Source: Amblyomma americanum (Eukaryota; Arthropoda; Arachnida; Ixodida; Ixodidae). From it: a DNA stretch of 64,000 bases. Where the stretch lies: contig NC_135507.1 of NCBI RefSeq assembly GCF_052857255.1, positions 79,032,850 to 79,096,849 on the forward strand. Direction: 5' to 3'. Under the pieces are notes generated by a model. It was not told the origin of the DNA. It searched no databases and worked only from the letters and a program-made list of their open reading frames with translations. The position numbers were made by a program, and so were the translations under genes. Shown here one piece after another: positions 10,454 to 21,040 of this stretch (the stretch's first letter is position 1; the number at the start of each line of letters is the position of its first letter).

Positions 10454-11013
10454 GTATCAACTTTATATTACTCCATCATACACATCCCTTAGCTGATTCA
10501 CGGGGCCAGCATCTGCCTAAGCATTGTAAGACTTGCAAGCATGATGACCAAGATTGCACTCCGCTTTTCGGCAGGACTAAGGTTATCGGACGCTCGAGGG
10601 AAAATAAAGAACGCGAAATCGTCAAAGCCTTGGAAATCGCGAGACAAGGGCCTGACAAATGTGTTAGTGGGGCGTCCATTCACATGTACCGCAAGGCGTT
10701 GGAGTTTCTCGGGTTGACGAAGTCATTACGGTTTTTCCCTCCGTGTGTGTTGGTGCGCATGCGCTTTGTTGTTGAAGGAAGGAGGCGTTTGTGGAATAAA
10801 CCAGTTGTTAGTCTGCGCTATCGTCCCGTGTTCTTCTTCTCGCTTATCCCGTCCTTTTTGCGCAGTTATTTCTTGTTCTTATAATGTTTTTCCAGCTATA
10901 GCTTCTTATAGCACTCTTATTGAGTAATAACTTCGCAGCAAACGGATTTCAGCGTACCCTTGATCCTGATCAGTGGCCGGAGCCCTTGGTGCGCAATGCA
11001 ACAGCACACGCTA
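10454..11013 (+). pseudogene. Penelope-like element C-terminus and 3' UTR (copy A, segment 2)
   Basis: Continues the GIY-YIG domain broken at 4530. Translation shows INFILLHH, then HCKTCKHDDQDCTPLFG and KVIGRSRENKEREIVKALEI, then CVSGASIHMYRKALEFLG. This is the Cys/His-bearing C-terminal section I associate with Penelope-like elements. It stays open in copy A, whereas copy B has an indel that throws it out of frame. Beyond about 10715 lies a 3' UTR containing AATAAACCAGTTGTTAGTC, shared with copy B (45064-45083). The segment ends where the I-like LINE is inserted. Confidence 0.65.
11003..11013. repeat. Target-site duplication of the I-like LINE (left)
   Basis: AGCACACGCTA at 11003-11013 is repeated at 20140-20150, immediately after the A-rich tail. 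Copy B shows the single empty site around 45260-45270 (ACACACTAAT there, slightly diverged). Confidence 0.9.
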
Positions 11014-12742
11014 AGTGGGCGCTGCAAGCAGCCGTCTCGAACTGACGCACGTTCGCCTCGCTCCGACTTTTCGAAGCTTTTTGGCGCAGACGTTTTTGGG
11101 CTAGGCTCCCAAAAATGGATGGGCCAGTGCCATCGTGTTCCTTGTCACCTGTGGACAACAGTTTCAACGCTTCCATGTCGAAGACTACCACAGGAAACAT
11201 CCGGATACCTCCTATACGCCCACCGCCGATGCCGCCAACATGGCTCCCGGAGAGCCGCAGCAAGCCGCTGAGGCAACATCGCTTCGTAGCGGCACAGATA
11301 ACGCGGCGCAATCTGTCGCTGTGCTTGACGCCGACGCAAGCAGGACGGACGACGAATCCAGCCAAGTGGTTGCGGCGATACCTGTCTCCAATCCCTTCTC
11401 TGTTCTTTCCACGGAAAACATGCCTGGAAATAACCATTCTCAGGTAGGATCTTGCACTTTTTCATTTTTGAAATTTGCCAAGCAGCCTAGGATGGGGTTA
11501 GGCACTTCTCAGATAACTCAAGAAAACGCTCGCTTGGTGAACAAACGACACGGCGTAAAATTTGGACGCTCGCAGACAGCAATAAATGGTTGCTACGCGG
11601 ATACGCATTTTCAATCGCGGGGCCCTTCCTCGGCCACCATGGTCACCACATTTGGCAGAACCGATCACTCGGCTGATAATGACCACTCTGAAGAGGATGA
11701 CTGGCAACCTGTTAGGCGAAAGAACAAAGCTACAGCTGCTGATCCAACCTGTGTTAAACATACTGTGATAATGAAGTTAACTTCACCTGGACAACTAGGA
11801 TCACTTCCCGCAAACTGGCTGCACAGAGCCATTGCCGATGAGCTTCAAAAAATCCATTTTCACTCAGGCTTTCAAGTACGGCCTCTTGAAAGAAGCAATC
11901 AGTTTGCGGCCGACGTATTGCATACGCATGCCAGGGACCATCTTCTCGGTCTGCAGTCTGTCTTAATTTCTGGAAAGCCTACATCTATACAAGCCTATGA
12001 AACCATTCGCTCCGGCCAGATCCGTGGGGTCATATATCGGGCCAACGGGCTAACAAGCGAACAGCTCATGGCCAACCTCACGTGCTACTCGTGCAAGGTA
12101 ATCAGTGCCAGACCAATGGGCAAGAACGGAGCAGCTCTCATAACATTTGAGGGCTCCAGCCTTCCCCGCAAAATCTTTCTTAACAGCATACTCCTGCCGG
12201 TCATACCTTATCACCCGAAATCTGTCATATGTGAGACCTGTCATAAAATCGGACATAGGACAAATTCGTGACCACTAGTCGACCAACGTCGATGCTCGTT
12301 CTGCGGTCGCCCCGCACATGGCAACCTCGAGGTATGCCCGACAGAACCACTATGCCGTAATTGCGGAGGTCAACACGTAGCTACAGACGCGAAGTGCCCT
12401 GTTCGGCGACAGGCTACCAAAACCCTGAGGAACGGCATTGTCCGCCGAATCCGAGTATCGCGACGAAAGGAGCGCAAGCAACAAGCCGAGCTTCTACATG
12501 GCAACGAAACGTTTTCGACGGCTGCGCACAAGAGCTGCCAGCGCACAGCGATCACCCTCGGAGCAAATTGTGCTTGTTAAGGAGGACTTCCCTCCAATAC
12601 AAAGTCAGCCGTTTTTATTATTATTTACAGAATACTGCAGGCCCTTCTGGGCCCTAGCAGGAGGGACAATACAGTGCAACATGAATATACAAAAAACACT
12701 GAAAGAAAATTTAAAACACAAAGCAAAATAAGTTTGATGACG

Positions 12743-15487
12743 TCAATCTTCTATTTTTTCAATGGAATCTATGTCACATAGTGTTGTTAAAGGTAAAGTA
12801 TTCCATTCAGTTACGGTGCGAGGGAAGAAGGAGTATTTAAATAGGTTAGTTCTGGCGGTGAATGGAGTTAGCGAATCAGAGTGGCGATGTCTTGTTGGTC
12901 GTGGAGCGGAAAATGGCTTGACGTAGGGATCCGGGCACATTGACAACATGTTATGTTTGAGAAGGAAAAGAAATTTTAATCTGAGAATTTTACGTCGTAC
13001 CTGCAATGTTTGAATTCGGTGTGCTCGCATTATGGCAGTAGGTGAATCGGTTGAACGGTATTTTGAAAAGATGAATCGAATGGCCTTGCGCTGGATCATT
13101 TCAAGCGCTTGAATGTTAGTTTTAGTAAATGGGTCCCAGACAATGCAAGCGTATTCTAACTTGGGTCTGATTAATGACGAATAGGCTAAAAATCTCAAGT
13201 CTGCAGGAGCATGCTTCAATTTGTGCTTGAGGACACAAAGTTTACGAAAACCTGATGCACATACGTTACCTATATGTTTGTTCCAGCTTAGATTATTAGT
13301 TATCGTCACGCCAAGATATTTATATTCAGTTACCTCCGAAAGTGGAAATGATGGAAGAGCGTAAGGGTATAAAAGGCTGTTTTTTTTTTTGGTTAATCTC
13401 ATAAATACGGTTTTCTGAGCGTTAAGTTTCATGTCCCACTGGTTGCACCAATCCAGAATATTCTTTAGGTTTAAATTGAGTAATAGTTGGTCTTCGCGAG
13501 AAGTAATTACATTAAACAAAACACAGTCATCTGCAAATAGCCGGATTTGAACGGGATGAGTAACTACTTTTACAATGTCATTCACATATATTAAAAATAA
13601 CCGGGGACCGAGGACACTTCCTTGGGGAACACCAGAAGAGACAGGCAGGCTGTTTGAATAATGGTCGTCAATACTAACAAACTGCTGTCGGTTAGATAAG
13701 TAAGCTGAAACCCAGTTAACTATAAAGTTAGGAAGACCAACTTGTTTAAGCTTGTCAATTAATTTAGAATGGGAGACGAGGTCAAATGCTTTACTAAAAT
13801 CCATAAAAATAATATCAGCCTGACCGGATTTATCAAGTACAGATGCAAAACTATGAACAACCGGTGTTAGTTGAGTTACAGTAGAAAAGCCCTTCCTAAA
13901 CCCGTGTTGAACGTTAGAAAGGATATTGTTATCGTCAAGAAAACCGATGATGTACTTGGCGATTATGTGTTCTAGTAATTTGCAACAGGTTGAAGTGAGA
14001 GAGATGGGACGATAATTTGATATCAGTGATGCGTCCCCTTTCTTTAGAACAGGAACAACACGTGCAGTTTTCCACTCTGAAGGAATCACAGCTGATGAAA
14101 GAGATGCGCAAAAAATAACAACCAGAAACTCGGAAAGCTTTTCGGCATACCGGCGCAAGAAAGCGTTTGGAATTTTATCAGGGCCTGGCGATGCTTTAGT
14201 TTTCAGGTTTAGCAGCAATTCAACAATGCCAGGTCTTGATATCGTAATAGAAGGCATAGTGGAGGGCGTTTCAAAAGAATAATGTTCACCACTTGCATTA
14301 GCAAAGACACTGTGGAAGTAGCGGTTAAATTGCGTAGCAATATCATTTTTATCTGTGAGAGGCTTGCCGTCGTGCATTATTCGGTCAATAGGTTTTTTCT
14401 TTTGACATAAGTGATTCCAAAATTTTTCAGGTGAAGTTCGAATGAAATTAGGCAGTCTGTATTCAAAGTAATGTCGTTTAGCGGACCTCACAGCTGCATT
14501 AAGGGATATTTGAAAAGACTGAATAATGAAACGACTGGCGCCTCCACACTTCAAACGTTTCACTTTTCTTTTCAATTGCAGGACTTCACGTGTGATCCAG
14601 GGAGAAGCTTTGCGAGACTTTATTATTTTATTAGGAACGAAGTTCTCAAGGCAGTGAGTGCACAATGTTTTAAATTTATTCCATAGCTCATCAGCATTGC
14701 TGCCTCGGAAACTGCTGAGGCAAAAATCTAAACAATCCAACACGCTCTCATCTTTCGCACGCGAGAAGTCCTTTACATAGCACACTTTGGCCACAGGCTT
14801 TTTGCAAACATTATGGACAGGGAAGGAACAATATACCAAATCATGATCGGAAATTCCCTGCTCAATTGAAACATGGTAGTCACTAATAGATCGGCTTACA
14901 AAGATAAGGTCAAGTAGAGAAGTACAACCATGTACACGTGTTGGCTGCCTCACTACTTGCTGCAAGTCATGTCTCAACATAATATTAAATATGTGCTCTT
15001 CATGAGCAGCATGATCGGGATTGAGAAAGGGCTTGTCCCAGTTAATTGATGGAAGGTTTAAATCACCAATTAATAAGATTCTGTCATGATGAAAATCATT
15101 CATGAAATCAGACAGTTCACGTAGAAACTGCGGAGGGGAATTGGGAGCTCTGTAAACTGCAATTACTAGAAAGGACCGCCCAAAACAAGAAAGTTTTAAC
15201 GCGAGGCTTTCATGCCTTTCAATTTGAGTTAGGAAAGAAGTGTCGATGCCATGTTTTACGAGTACGGCAACACCGCCTCCTCTGGTAGATCTGTCCCGAC
15301 GGAACACCCGGTAAAGGGGAGGGAAAACATCTTCATCATCAATTCCTTCGTGCAGCCAAGTCTCTGTGATTACAACAATGTGTGGCTGATACCCTAGAAT
15401 TATGGATTCAAGATGATCGCTTTTATTTACCACGCTGCGCGCATTTATGTTTAGAAGCCTGAGTTCCTTGATAAGCGGTGATGCGAG
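12743..15487 (-). CDS. CR1-like LINE ORF2: EEP endonuclease and reverse transcriptase
   Basis: Uninterrupted frame of about 914 codons, 896 of them from the GTG at 15433. EEP domain: IVVITETWL, RGGGVAVLV, LLIGDLNLPSINW and SDHDLVYCSF (about 15370-14840). RT domain: KASPGPDKIPNAF, NYRPISLTSTCCK, FRKGFSTVTQL, FMDFSKAFD, SGVPQGSVLGP and LFADDCVLF (near 13520). C-terminal section: KYLGVTITNNLSW and IRPKLEYACIVWDP. No ATG precedes the endonuclease: the first Met lies about 110 residues in. The frame opens directly after the TGA that ends ORF1, in the same phase. Translation may therefore need readthrough or reinitiation, or the ATG was lost. The intact frame suggests recent activity. Confidence 0.85.
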   Translation of the reverse strand, partial: LASPLIKELRLLNINARSVVNKSDHLESIILGYQPHIVVITETWLHEGIDDEDVFPPLYRVFRRDRSTRGGGVAVLVKHGIDTSFLTQIERHESLALKLSCFGRSFLVIAVYRAPNSPPQFLRELSDFMNDFHHDRILLIGDLNLPSINWDKPFLNPDHAAHEEHIFNIMLRHDLQQVVRQPTRVHGCTSLLDLIFVSRSISDYHVSIEQGISDHDLVYCSFPVHNVCKKPVAKVCYVKDFSRAKDESVLDCLDFCLSSFRGSNADELWNKFKTLCTHCLENFVPNKIIKSRKASPWITREVLQLKRKVKRLKCGGASRFIIQSFQISLNAAVRSAKRHYFEYRLPNFIRTSPEKFWNHLCQKKKPIDRIMHDGKPLTDKNDIATQFNRYFHSVFANASGEHYSFETPSTMPSITISRPGIVELLLNLKTKASPGPDKIPNAFLRRYAEKLSEFLVVIFCASLSSAVIPSEWKTARVVPVLKKGDASLISNYRPISLTSTCCKLLEHIIAKYIIGFLDDNNILSNVQHGFRKGFSTVTQLTPVVHSFASVLDKSGQADIIFMDFSKAFDLVSHSKLIDKLKQVGLPNFIVNWVSAYLSNRQQFVSIDDHYSNSLPVSSGVPQGSVLGPRLFLIYVNDIVKVVTHPVQIRLFADDCVLFNVITSREDQLLLNLNLKNILDWCNQWDMKLNAQKTVFMRLTKKKNSLLYPYALPSFPLSEVTEYKYLGVTITNNLSWNKHIGNVCASGFRKLCVLKHKLKHAPADLRFLAYSSLIRPKLEYACIVWDPFTKTNIQALEMIQRKAIRFIFSKYRSTDSPTAIMRAHRIQTLQVRRKILRLKFLFLLKHNMLSMCPDPYVKPFSAPRPTRHRHSDSLTPFTARTNLFKYSFFPRTVTEWNTLPLTTLCDIDSIEKIED

Positions 15488-15822
15488 TCACTCTTTACTC
15501 TGCTCATTTCGTATCTTGATTCTGCAATTGTTGGCCTCATCCGACGCAAAAATCTGCCCGTCCATTTTTAGTTTATCATGCACCAGAATAGGCTTCTTGC
15601 CTTGATCCCTATCGATTTTTGTACTGTCCCATAAGAGTTTCCTTATTCTGAGCGTGTCACACGAATAGTCATTTTGTACCGAATATTTGGTTCCTTTGAG
15701 CTTGCGTACATTCCGCATTACTTCTTGTTTTTCATTAAAGTCCTGGAAGAACAATATGACGGGTCGCTTTTTTCCAGCTTTGCCAATACGGTGGATTCTG
15801 GCGACTGAGTTGCATGTCACAC
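15488..15822 (-). pseudogene. CR1-like LINE ORF1, C-terminal part
   Basis: Translation on the minus strand gives NSVARIHRIGKAGKKRPVIL, then FFQDFNEKQEVMRNVRKLKG, then LRIRKLLWDSTKIDRDQGKK, ending NEQSKE and TGA at 15488-15490. This resembles the RRM-like nucleic-acid-binding and C-terminal section of LINE ORF1 proteins. It is 5'-truncated: upstream residues in the open frame are antisense host LINE. It is in the same frame as ORF2 and separated from it by this single TGA. Confidence 0.65.
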
Positions 15823-16221
15823 CGTTACCGAAGGAACGAGGCAGTGAACATAAAACTAGAAGGAAAAATGCGCACGGCCGCTCTACACAAACTGAGAGCA
15901 CTAGTCTAAGGAATGCCACACCTCCATCCCTAACGAGATCTCTTGAGCATTCCGCGACGGCGCCAAAGCAAGCACACATACACCGTGCTTATGCTGAAAC
16001 TCTCCGTGCTACACAGCGCGGTGCAGAAACGCATCTGGCGCAAGATCGCTCACGCACGGTGCACTTAGATGAAGACCAACTCAAGCACATTATCGAAATG
16101 GTCACTGCTGAGGTGATCAAGCGCATGCTTCTACTCTTAGGACTGTCGCAGGCTTCTCCGAATCAAGAGCCCGGAATTGGGCACACATCATCTTCTCTTC
16201 CGCGCACCTTCCAGTTTCAAA

Positions 16222-19200
16222 ATGGCGGGCACTAGCGCGAAACCTCATGACATTTTTGCTTCGGACTCTCCTATATGGTTCTTACAATGGAACTGCCGGG
16301 GAATCCGTCGCAAACAAGCAGAACTTCAAAGGAGACTGTCCATCACGCCGACGCTTCCTCTAGCTATCCTGCTTCAGGAGACTGGTACTAATAGGCCCAA
16401 TCTAATAGGGTACAAACCTTACTGCACCCCTTCCATAGTGCACCGACGTCCGGGGCCAGGATCGCGATCAGCGAATCCAGTAGCCTATGGGCAGGCGTGC
16501 GTACTTGTTCTCTCTCGCGCTGCCCACACCGAGCTTGATACGTCCGCGTGGTGCACGCAGACGCAAGAGGTAGCGGGAGTGCGCCTTACATTAGAAGGGG
16601 ACCAACAAGCATTGTTTTTTTCGGTTTATGCCAGATCCTTCGGTACTACGACATATCGAGTAGATATATCTTTTATAGAACACTTCTTAAGGATATATCC
16701 TCAGGATCGCGTTATAGTTGGGGGTGATTTTAATGCCATGCACACCAGCTGGGGATATCATCGCTCAGATGCTAGGGGAAGGCATCTATGGCAGCACATT
16801 GTCAAAGACAAACTGACCATCGTTAACGACCTTACGCTGCCCAGTCGCTGTGGCCAGCACAAACGTCAAGAAGACACTTCTCCAGACCTGACACTTGTTT
16901 CCCATCCTAATGAGATCGTATGGTCACGGGCTGATGATATCATGGGCAGTGATCACTATCCCGTGGTGGTGTCATGGGCCCCTCGAGGGCGAAAGTCACT
17001 AAAGCGGCAACAACGCCATCGAATAGAGGAGCACGTCTCATGGGACGATTTTCGCAGAATGCTCGGTGAGGTGAACGTTCCCACAGAATTAGACGAACTC
17101 ATTGCTCAGATCAACGGTGCCAAGAAGAAAGCCACAACGAAGCTTTCAGTTAAATACGATGCCCCGAAGCCGGACTCCCACCTTTTAAGTCTGTGGAATC
17201 GTAGGCTTCGTGCTCTCAAGGCGTACCGCCGCTCTGGTCGGACATCCCACCGTAGGCGCGCCCTCACCCGCATTACTCAAGAGGTCGAACAGTATACTAT
17301 GCAGCTCGCTCTCCAAGATTGGCAGCTGCTGTGCCACTCGCTCAATGGAACAGTTAACTTGTCGAAGGCCTGGCACAAATTTCGAGCTGTCCTTGGACGC
17401 AAAAGGCCGATTCCCCCTTCCCAAAGCATGGCCCTGAAATTGAACGTCTCCCCGGCTGATCTAGCTATACAAGCAGGGAAGGTCTTTTTTCCCCAACCTG
17501 AAAAGGCGGATGCCTTGCCTGCGGACCCCGTCTCAGATACATCGAATGATTACGACGTTCCCTTCACATTAGACGAGCTGGAGGCAGCCTTGTATGACTC
17601 AAACCATAAAAGTGCCCCGGGACCGGATGGTGTACGCTATTCAACACTTGTTAACCTTCCCAAATCACATAAACTTGCCCTGTTGAAAGTATTCAACGAA
17701 TGCTGGACCAACGGTGCTCTTCCCCCTGCCTGGAAGGAGTAAGTTGTCATACCAATTCCAAAACCCGGTAAGCCAAGTCGGACATTACAAGACCTCAGGC
17801 CGATATCGCTGACGTCCAACCTTTGTAAAGTCATGGAACGTATGGCTCTGAGAAGACTCGAATGGTACTTAGACAAGTTCAGCGTCCTGCTTCCTATGCA
17901 AGTAGGTTTTCGACGAGGACTCTGCGCGCAAGATATTCTCAGAAGACTTCATAACGACGTTCTCGCATACCCTAGCAGCGCACAGCTCCGGGTGGTTGTT
18001 GGGGTGGACGTCAAAAAGGCTATTGATTCCGTGCCCCACTCTACCATACTTCAACGGCTCCAGGAAGTGGGGATACGCGGGAACCTCTACCGCTTCGTGA
18101 AAGCGTTTCTTGTGGACAGAACTTTCTCGGTAATGGTTGGGGATTCTCAGGGTGCACGGCAACCTAATCGAACCGGCGTACCCCAAGGCGCCGTCATATC
18201 TCCGGCTCTTTGTAATATCGCGATGTCAGGTCTTCCGCCAATTCTAACGTCGATACCCGGTCTTAATTTTGCCGTGTATGCGGACGATATAACGCTCTGG
18301 ACCAATTCTGGGTCCCCTGCGTAGCAGGAATTAGCCTTGCAGACAGGCCTTAATGCCGTCCACGACTACATCAAGAAATCTGGCATGAAAACCTCTCCGG
18401 AAAAAACCGAGTACGTGGCTGTCATAAACGGTCCGCGGCTGCGAGCCGAGGCCGAACAAAATCTTATCTCTCTTCATTTAGAGGACTCGGTTATTTGCCG
18501 GAAACAAACAATCCGTATACTCGGAATGCTTATTGACGAGGATGGAGGAGCCAAAAGCTGGATTCATAACACGGTGCTTAGTTGCCATCATGCTTTACAT
18601 CTTATGCGCCGCGTCTCTGCTCATGGGTGGGGAATAAAAGAGGTGGGACTCCGTCAGATAGCCCTGGCACTCATAACATCAAAAATACGGTATGCATATT
18701 CCTACATGCGGCTTAACGCGACCCAACGCCTTCAGCTTGAGCGAATCAATCGGAAGGCGATGCGCCTTGTTACTGGCCTACAACAGTTCTGCCCAGTAGA
18801 GGACCTACACGCATGCAGCAAAATCAATGCCCTACAGGATGTGGCAGAGCAGCACTTGCAAGCCCAGCGTGTCCGTCTCTCCACAACGGTGGCTGGCCGT
18901 CAGATCCTGCGGGCATTAGGCTACAACACTGACAAATTAGAGCTGCTGTCGTCTCCTGCCCCACCATGGGAACTAATCGATTTAGTAGAGGGTATGCCAC
19001 TACCAAAGAACATGAGTTCAGCTAATCCCCAAAGGCGCAAAGCTGCCGCTAAACGTCACGAGAAGATGTCATACAAGCTATCCCAGGAAGGGTCTATCCA
19101 ACTATATACAGATGCCGCTCAGTTTCAACTTGGCGCCGCAATAGCTTGTCACGACTCTGAGTCAGATACCACAATAGTTGAACGGCTCTCCGAAGAACAC

Positions 19201-20127
19201 ACTGTCACTAATCTCGAACTCATTGCCATACGCCTTGCCATTACTCGAATAGTAGATCGACAGGATCCGGCTCCATGCACCTACCATGTTTACACTGATT
19301 CGCAAGCAGCGTACACCGCATGCCGCGCGGGGGGAGCAGACTATGCCGTTCTTAGCGCAATTCGAACTGAAGCCCGACGCCTGCGAGAGGAGGGCTACAC
19401 TATTGTTATTAGATGGATTCCTGCACACGAAGGAATCACTGGAAACGAAAAGGCACACCAGGCAGCGCGCGCTGCAGCTCTTTCCGCACCTTTGCCTGGA
19501 TGCACACTCGTTTCCGCTTCTTGAGCCCGTGATGACGTTGCACATCCGTCGTCACCTCCTATGGATAGGGCCGAGACATGGCATCGCGCACAATGCTATC
19601 GCCGCCGCATCCTCCAGCACGTGGCGAACCCTGAGCAATTATACCGCCGCACACCTAGAACTTTCCGAAGGGCAGAGGCGGTACTCCTCCGCCGCGCCCA
19701 GACTGGCCAGCTTCTGTCGCCAGCAAAGCTCAACCTCATCAACCCGCACTCATACCCGACCCCTCAATGCCCGGCATGCCCGGCCAGAGGCACGGCCGAA
19801 CACCTTTTGTGGCGCTGCCCTGCTTTTGACGTGGTGCGGGAGCGAGCACTTCAGTCCCTGGGCGGGCACCGACCTGGCACCTTGCAGGAATGGGTCGATC
19901 CACCATTACACATCAGATCATCGGACGCACTCCGGCTCTGGCGGGCTTTTCTCCTATACTTCAAGGAAGAAGAAGGGCCTGGCCGTTTCTTCGCAGAGCC
20001 GACCACAGGACCACCCCACTTCGAAGAAGAAGTGGAGACCGGCCCTCCTCCCCCCTCCCCCTCCCCCACCCCCATGAAGCCCCTCATTTCTGCCGCAAGG
20101 CTAGGCCTATTTTATGCAGAAATAAAG
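16222..20127 (+). pseudogene. I-like LINE ORF2 (endonuclease, RT, RNase H), three in-frame stops
   Basis: Multi-domain enzyme for target cleavage and reverse transcription. ATG at 16222 begins MAGTSAKPHDIF. EEP endonuclease: FLQWNCRGIRRKQ, LLQET, VIVGGDFNAMHTSWG and GSDHYPVV at about 16270-16970. RT: SAPGPDG, DLRPISLTS, GVPQGAVISPALCN and AVYADDITLW at about 17610-18300. RNase H: LYTDAA, NLELIAI and VYTDSQ, with the last motif reading NEKAHQA where an Asp is usual (19100-19480). C-terminal CPACPARGTAEHLLWRC knuckle near 19770-19820. All parts are in one frame, broken by TAA 17740-17742, TAG 18322-18324 and TGA 19522-19524. The end is approximate because the frame runs into the A tail. Confidence 0.85.
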
Positions 20128-20962
20128 ACGTATAAAAAAAGCACACGCTAATAGAACGACGTTCGCTCCATTGAAAAGGCCACAGCAAGAAATGGCCACA
20201 AGTGGGCTTTTACCGCATGACGCGCAATTAGTGTTGCTCAACAGCGGAACGAATCTCTGGTTCTTCAGCACAACTGTTTGGTCGAAGACCATTTTCCCAA
20301 GTACTTGACCGAGAAGAGTCGAACACCACGCCGGGGGATGTATTGTGCCCTTTAGGAAACACGTCGGCAGAGGGGTCCAACGCGGGACCTCCCTTATGTC
20401 AGGCGGACGCTTTAGCCCAATGCCACCGCTTCGTGAACTGCGACTCACTCAAAAAATAAATACGACTACGCAAATGCCTTACAATAGCTGAGTTTTCATT
20501 TTCCAAGAACTTCTCATTGTGAGAGCGGAGTAAAAGAGTGCAATTTATATTACCTTCACCACAGCAATTCATAAATCGAAGTGTTGAAGATGAGACTGCT
20601 ACACATGAATGCACCCAGATGAACTGTTAGCGATGAAAGAGTATAGCAATAGCTAGAGCACTAGATGCATTTCACTTGAAAAGAAGCACTGGCCATAGTC
20701 ACTGGACGCATGAACTTCTCGCCATGGGGTGACTGCAGATAAAAAAAAATGGTGGTGGATAAGCTCTGGTTAAATCTTTAGTTACGCGATAGCTATATCT
20801 GGCCGATTGGAACTCGCTCGGCTGAATTGCAAAGTCACTCTTTCGCCGCACCGTTTCTCTGGGCGTTCTTCATCGTCGTCCCACTTGACACGGCGCATGC
20901 GCACTGCTGTTGGAGCTCGGTTTCTCCGGCGCGCCGCGACGCCGGCAGCAGCAGCTGCTCCA

Positions 20963-21040
20963 CACCACGTGACCAACCACTTGGCTGTTCACGTGACCAG
21001 CCACGGCACCGCGCCGTCGGCAGCTGCTCCGTACCACGTG
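20963..21040. promoter_or_regulatory. Cluster of CACGTGACC E-box-like sites (copy A)
   Basis: CACGTGACC occurs near 20966, 20989 and 21033, within a GC-rich stretch with GGCAGCAGCAGCTGCTCC. The block is conserved in copy B (46080-46165). CACGTG is the core of bHLH-type E-boxes; function here is inference only. Confidence 0.4.

Larger units (their letters stand above)
12605..15822 (-). mobile_element. CR1-like LINE, 5'-truncated, nested in the I-like LINE
   Basis: Minus-strand element of about 3.2 kb. Its 3' end (plus 12605-12660) carries a short repeat of TTATTATTATT and an inverted motif GGCCCTTCTGGGCC, as in CR1-like 3' termini. It contains the end of ORF1 and a complete-looking ORF2 with no internal stops. 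The left edge (12605) and right edge (about 15822) are inferred from loss of homology to the host LINE ORF1. No convincing target duplication was seen, which is common for this class. Confidence 0.85.
11115..16235 (+). pseudogene. I-like LINE ORF1 (Gag-like, CCHC knuckles), interrupted
   Basis: RNA-binding ORF1 protein of the LINE. The main frame runs from before 11240 (first ATG in frame; an ATG at 11115 in another frame may be the original start with a later frameshift). It is open to a TGA at 12269-12271. That stop sits at the last Cys position of the first knuckle (CETCHKIGHRTNS then stop). The same frame continues after it with CSFCGRPAHGNLEVC and CRNCGGQHVATDAKC, two more CCHC knuckles, until a TAA near 12577. 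The CR1-like LINE then intervenes. The C-terminal part resumes at about 15823 and ends with TAG at 16233-16235, overlapping the ORF2 start by 14 nt. Confidence 0.75.
11014..20140 (+). mobile_element. I-like non-LTR retrotransposon carrying a nested CR1-like LINE
   Basis: About 9.1 kb between 10-11 bp target duplications and ending in a short A tail (TATAAAAAAA), hence a LINE inserted by target-primed reverse transcription. Removing the nested CR1-like LINE (12605-15822) leaves about 5.9 kb with ORF1 (three zinc knuckles) and ORF2 (EEP endonuclease, RT, RNase H, C-terminal CCHC). The RNase H domain places it near the I/R1/Loa group. At least one stop in ORF1 and three in ORF2 make it inactive. 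It split copy A of the composite repeat. Confidence 0.9.

Noticed and set aside
14471..14686. Plus-strand frame inside the CR1-like ORF2
   Set aside because: Antisense shadow of an intact RT/endonuclease gene with recognisable motifs.
12599..15830. CCGTT as a target duplication of the CR1-like LINE
   Set aside because: Five bases of similarity near both edges could be chance, and the edges themselves are uncertain.
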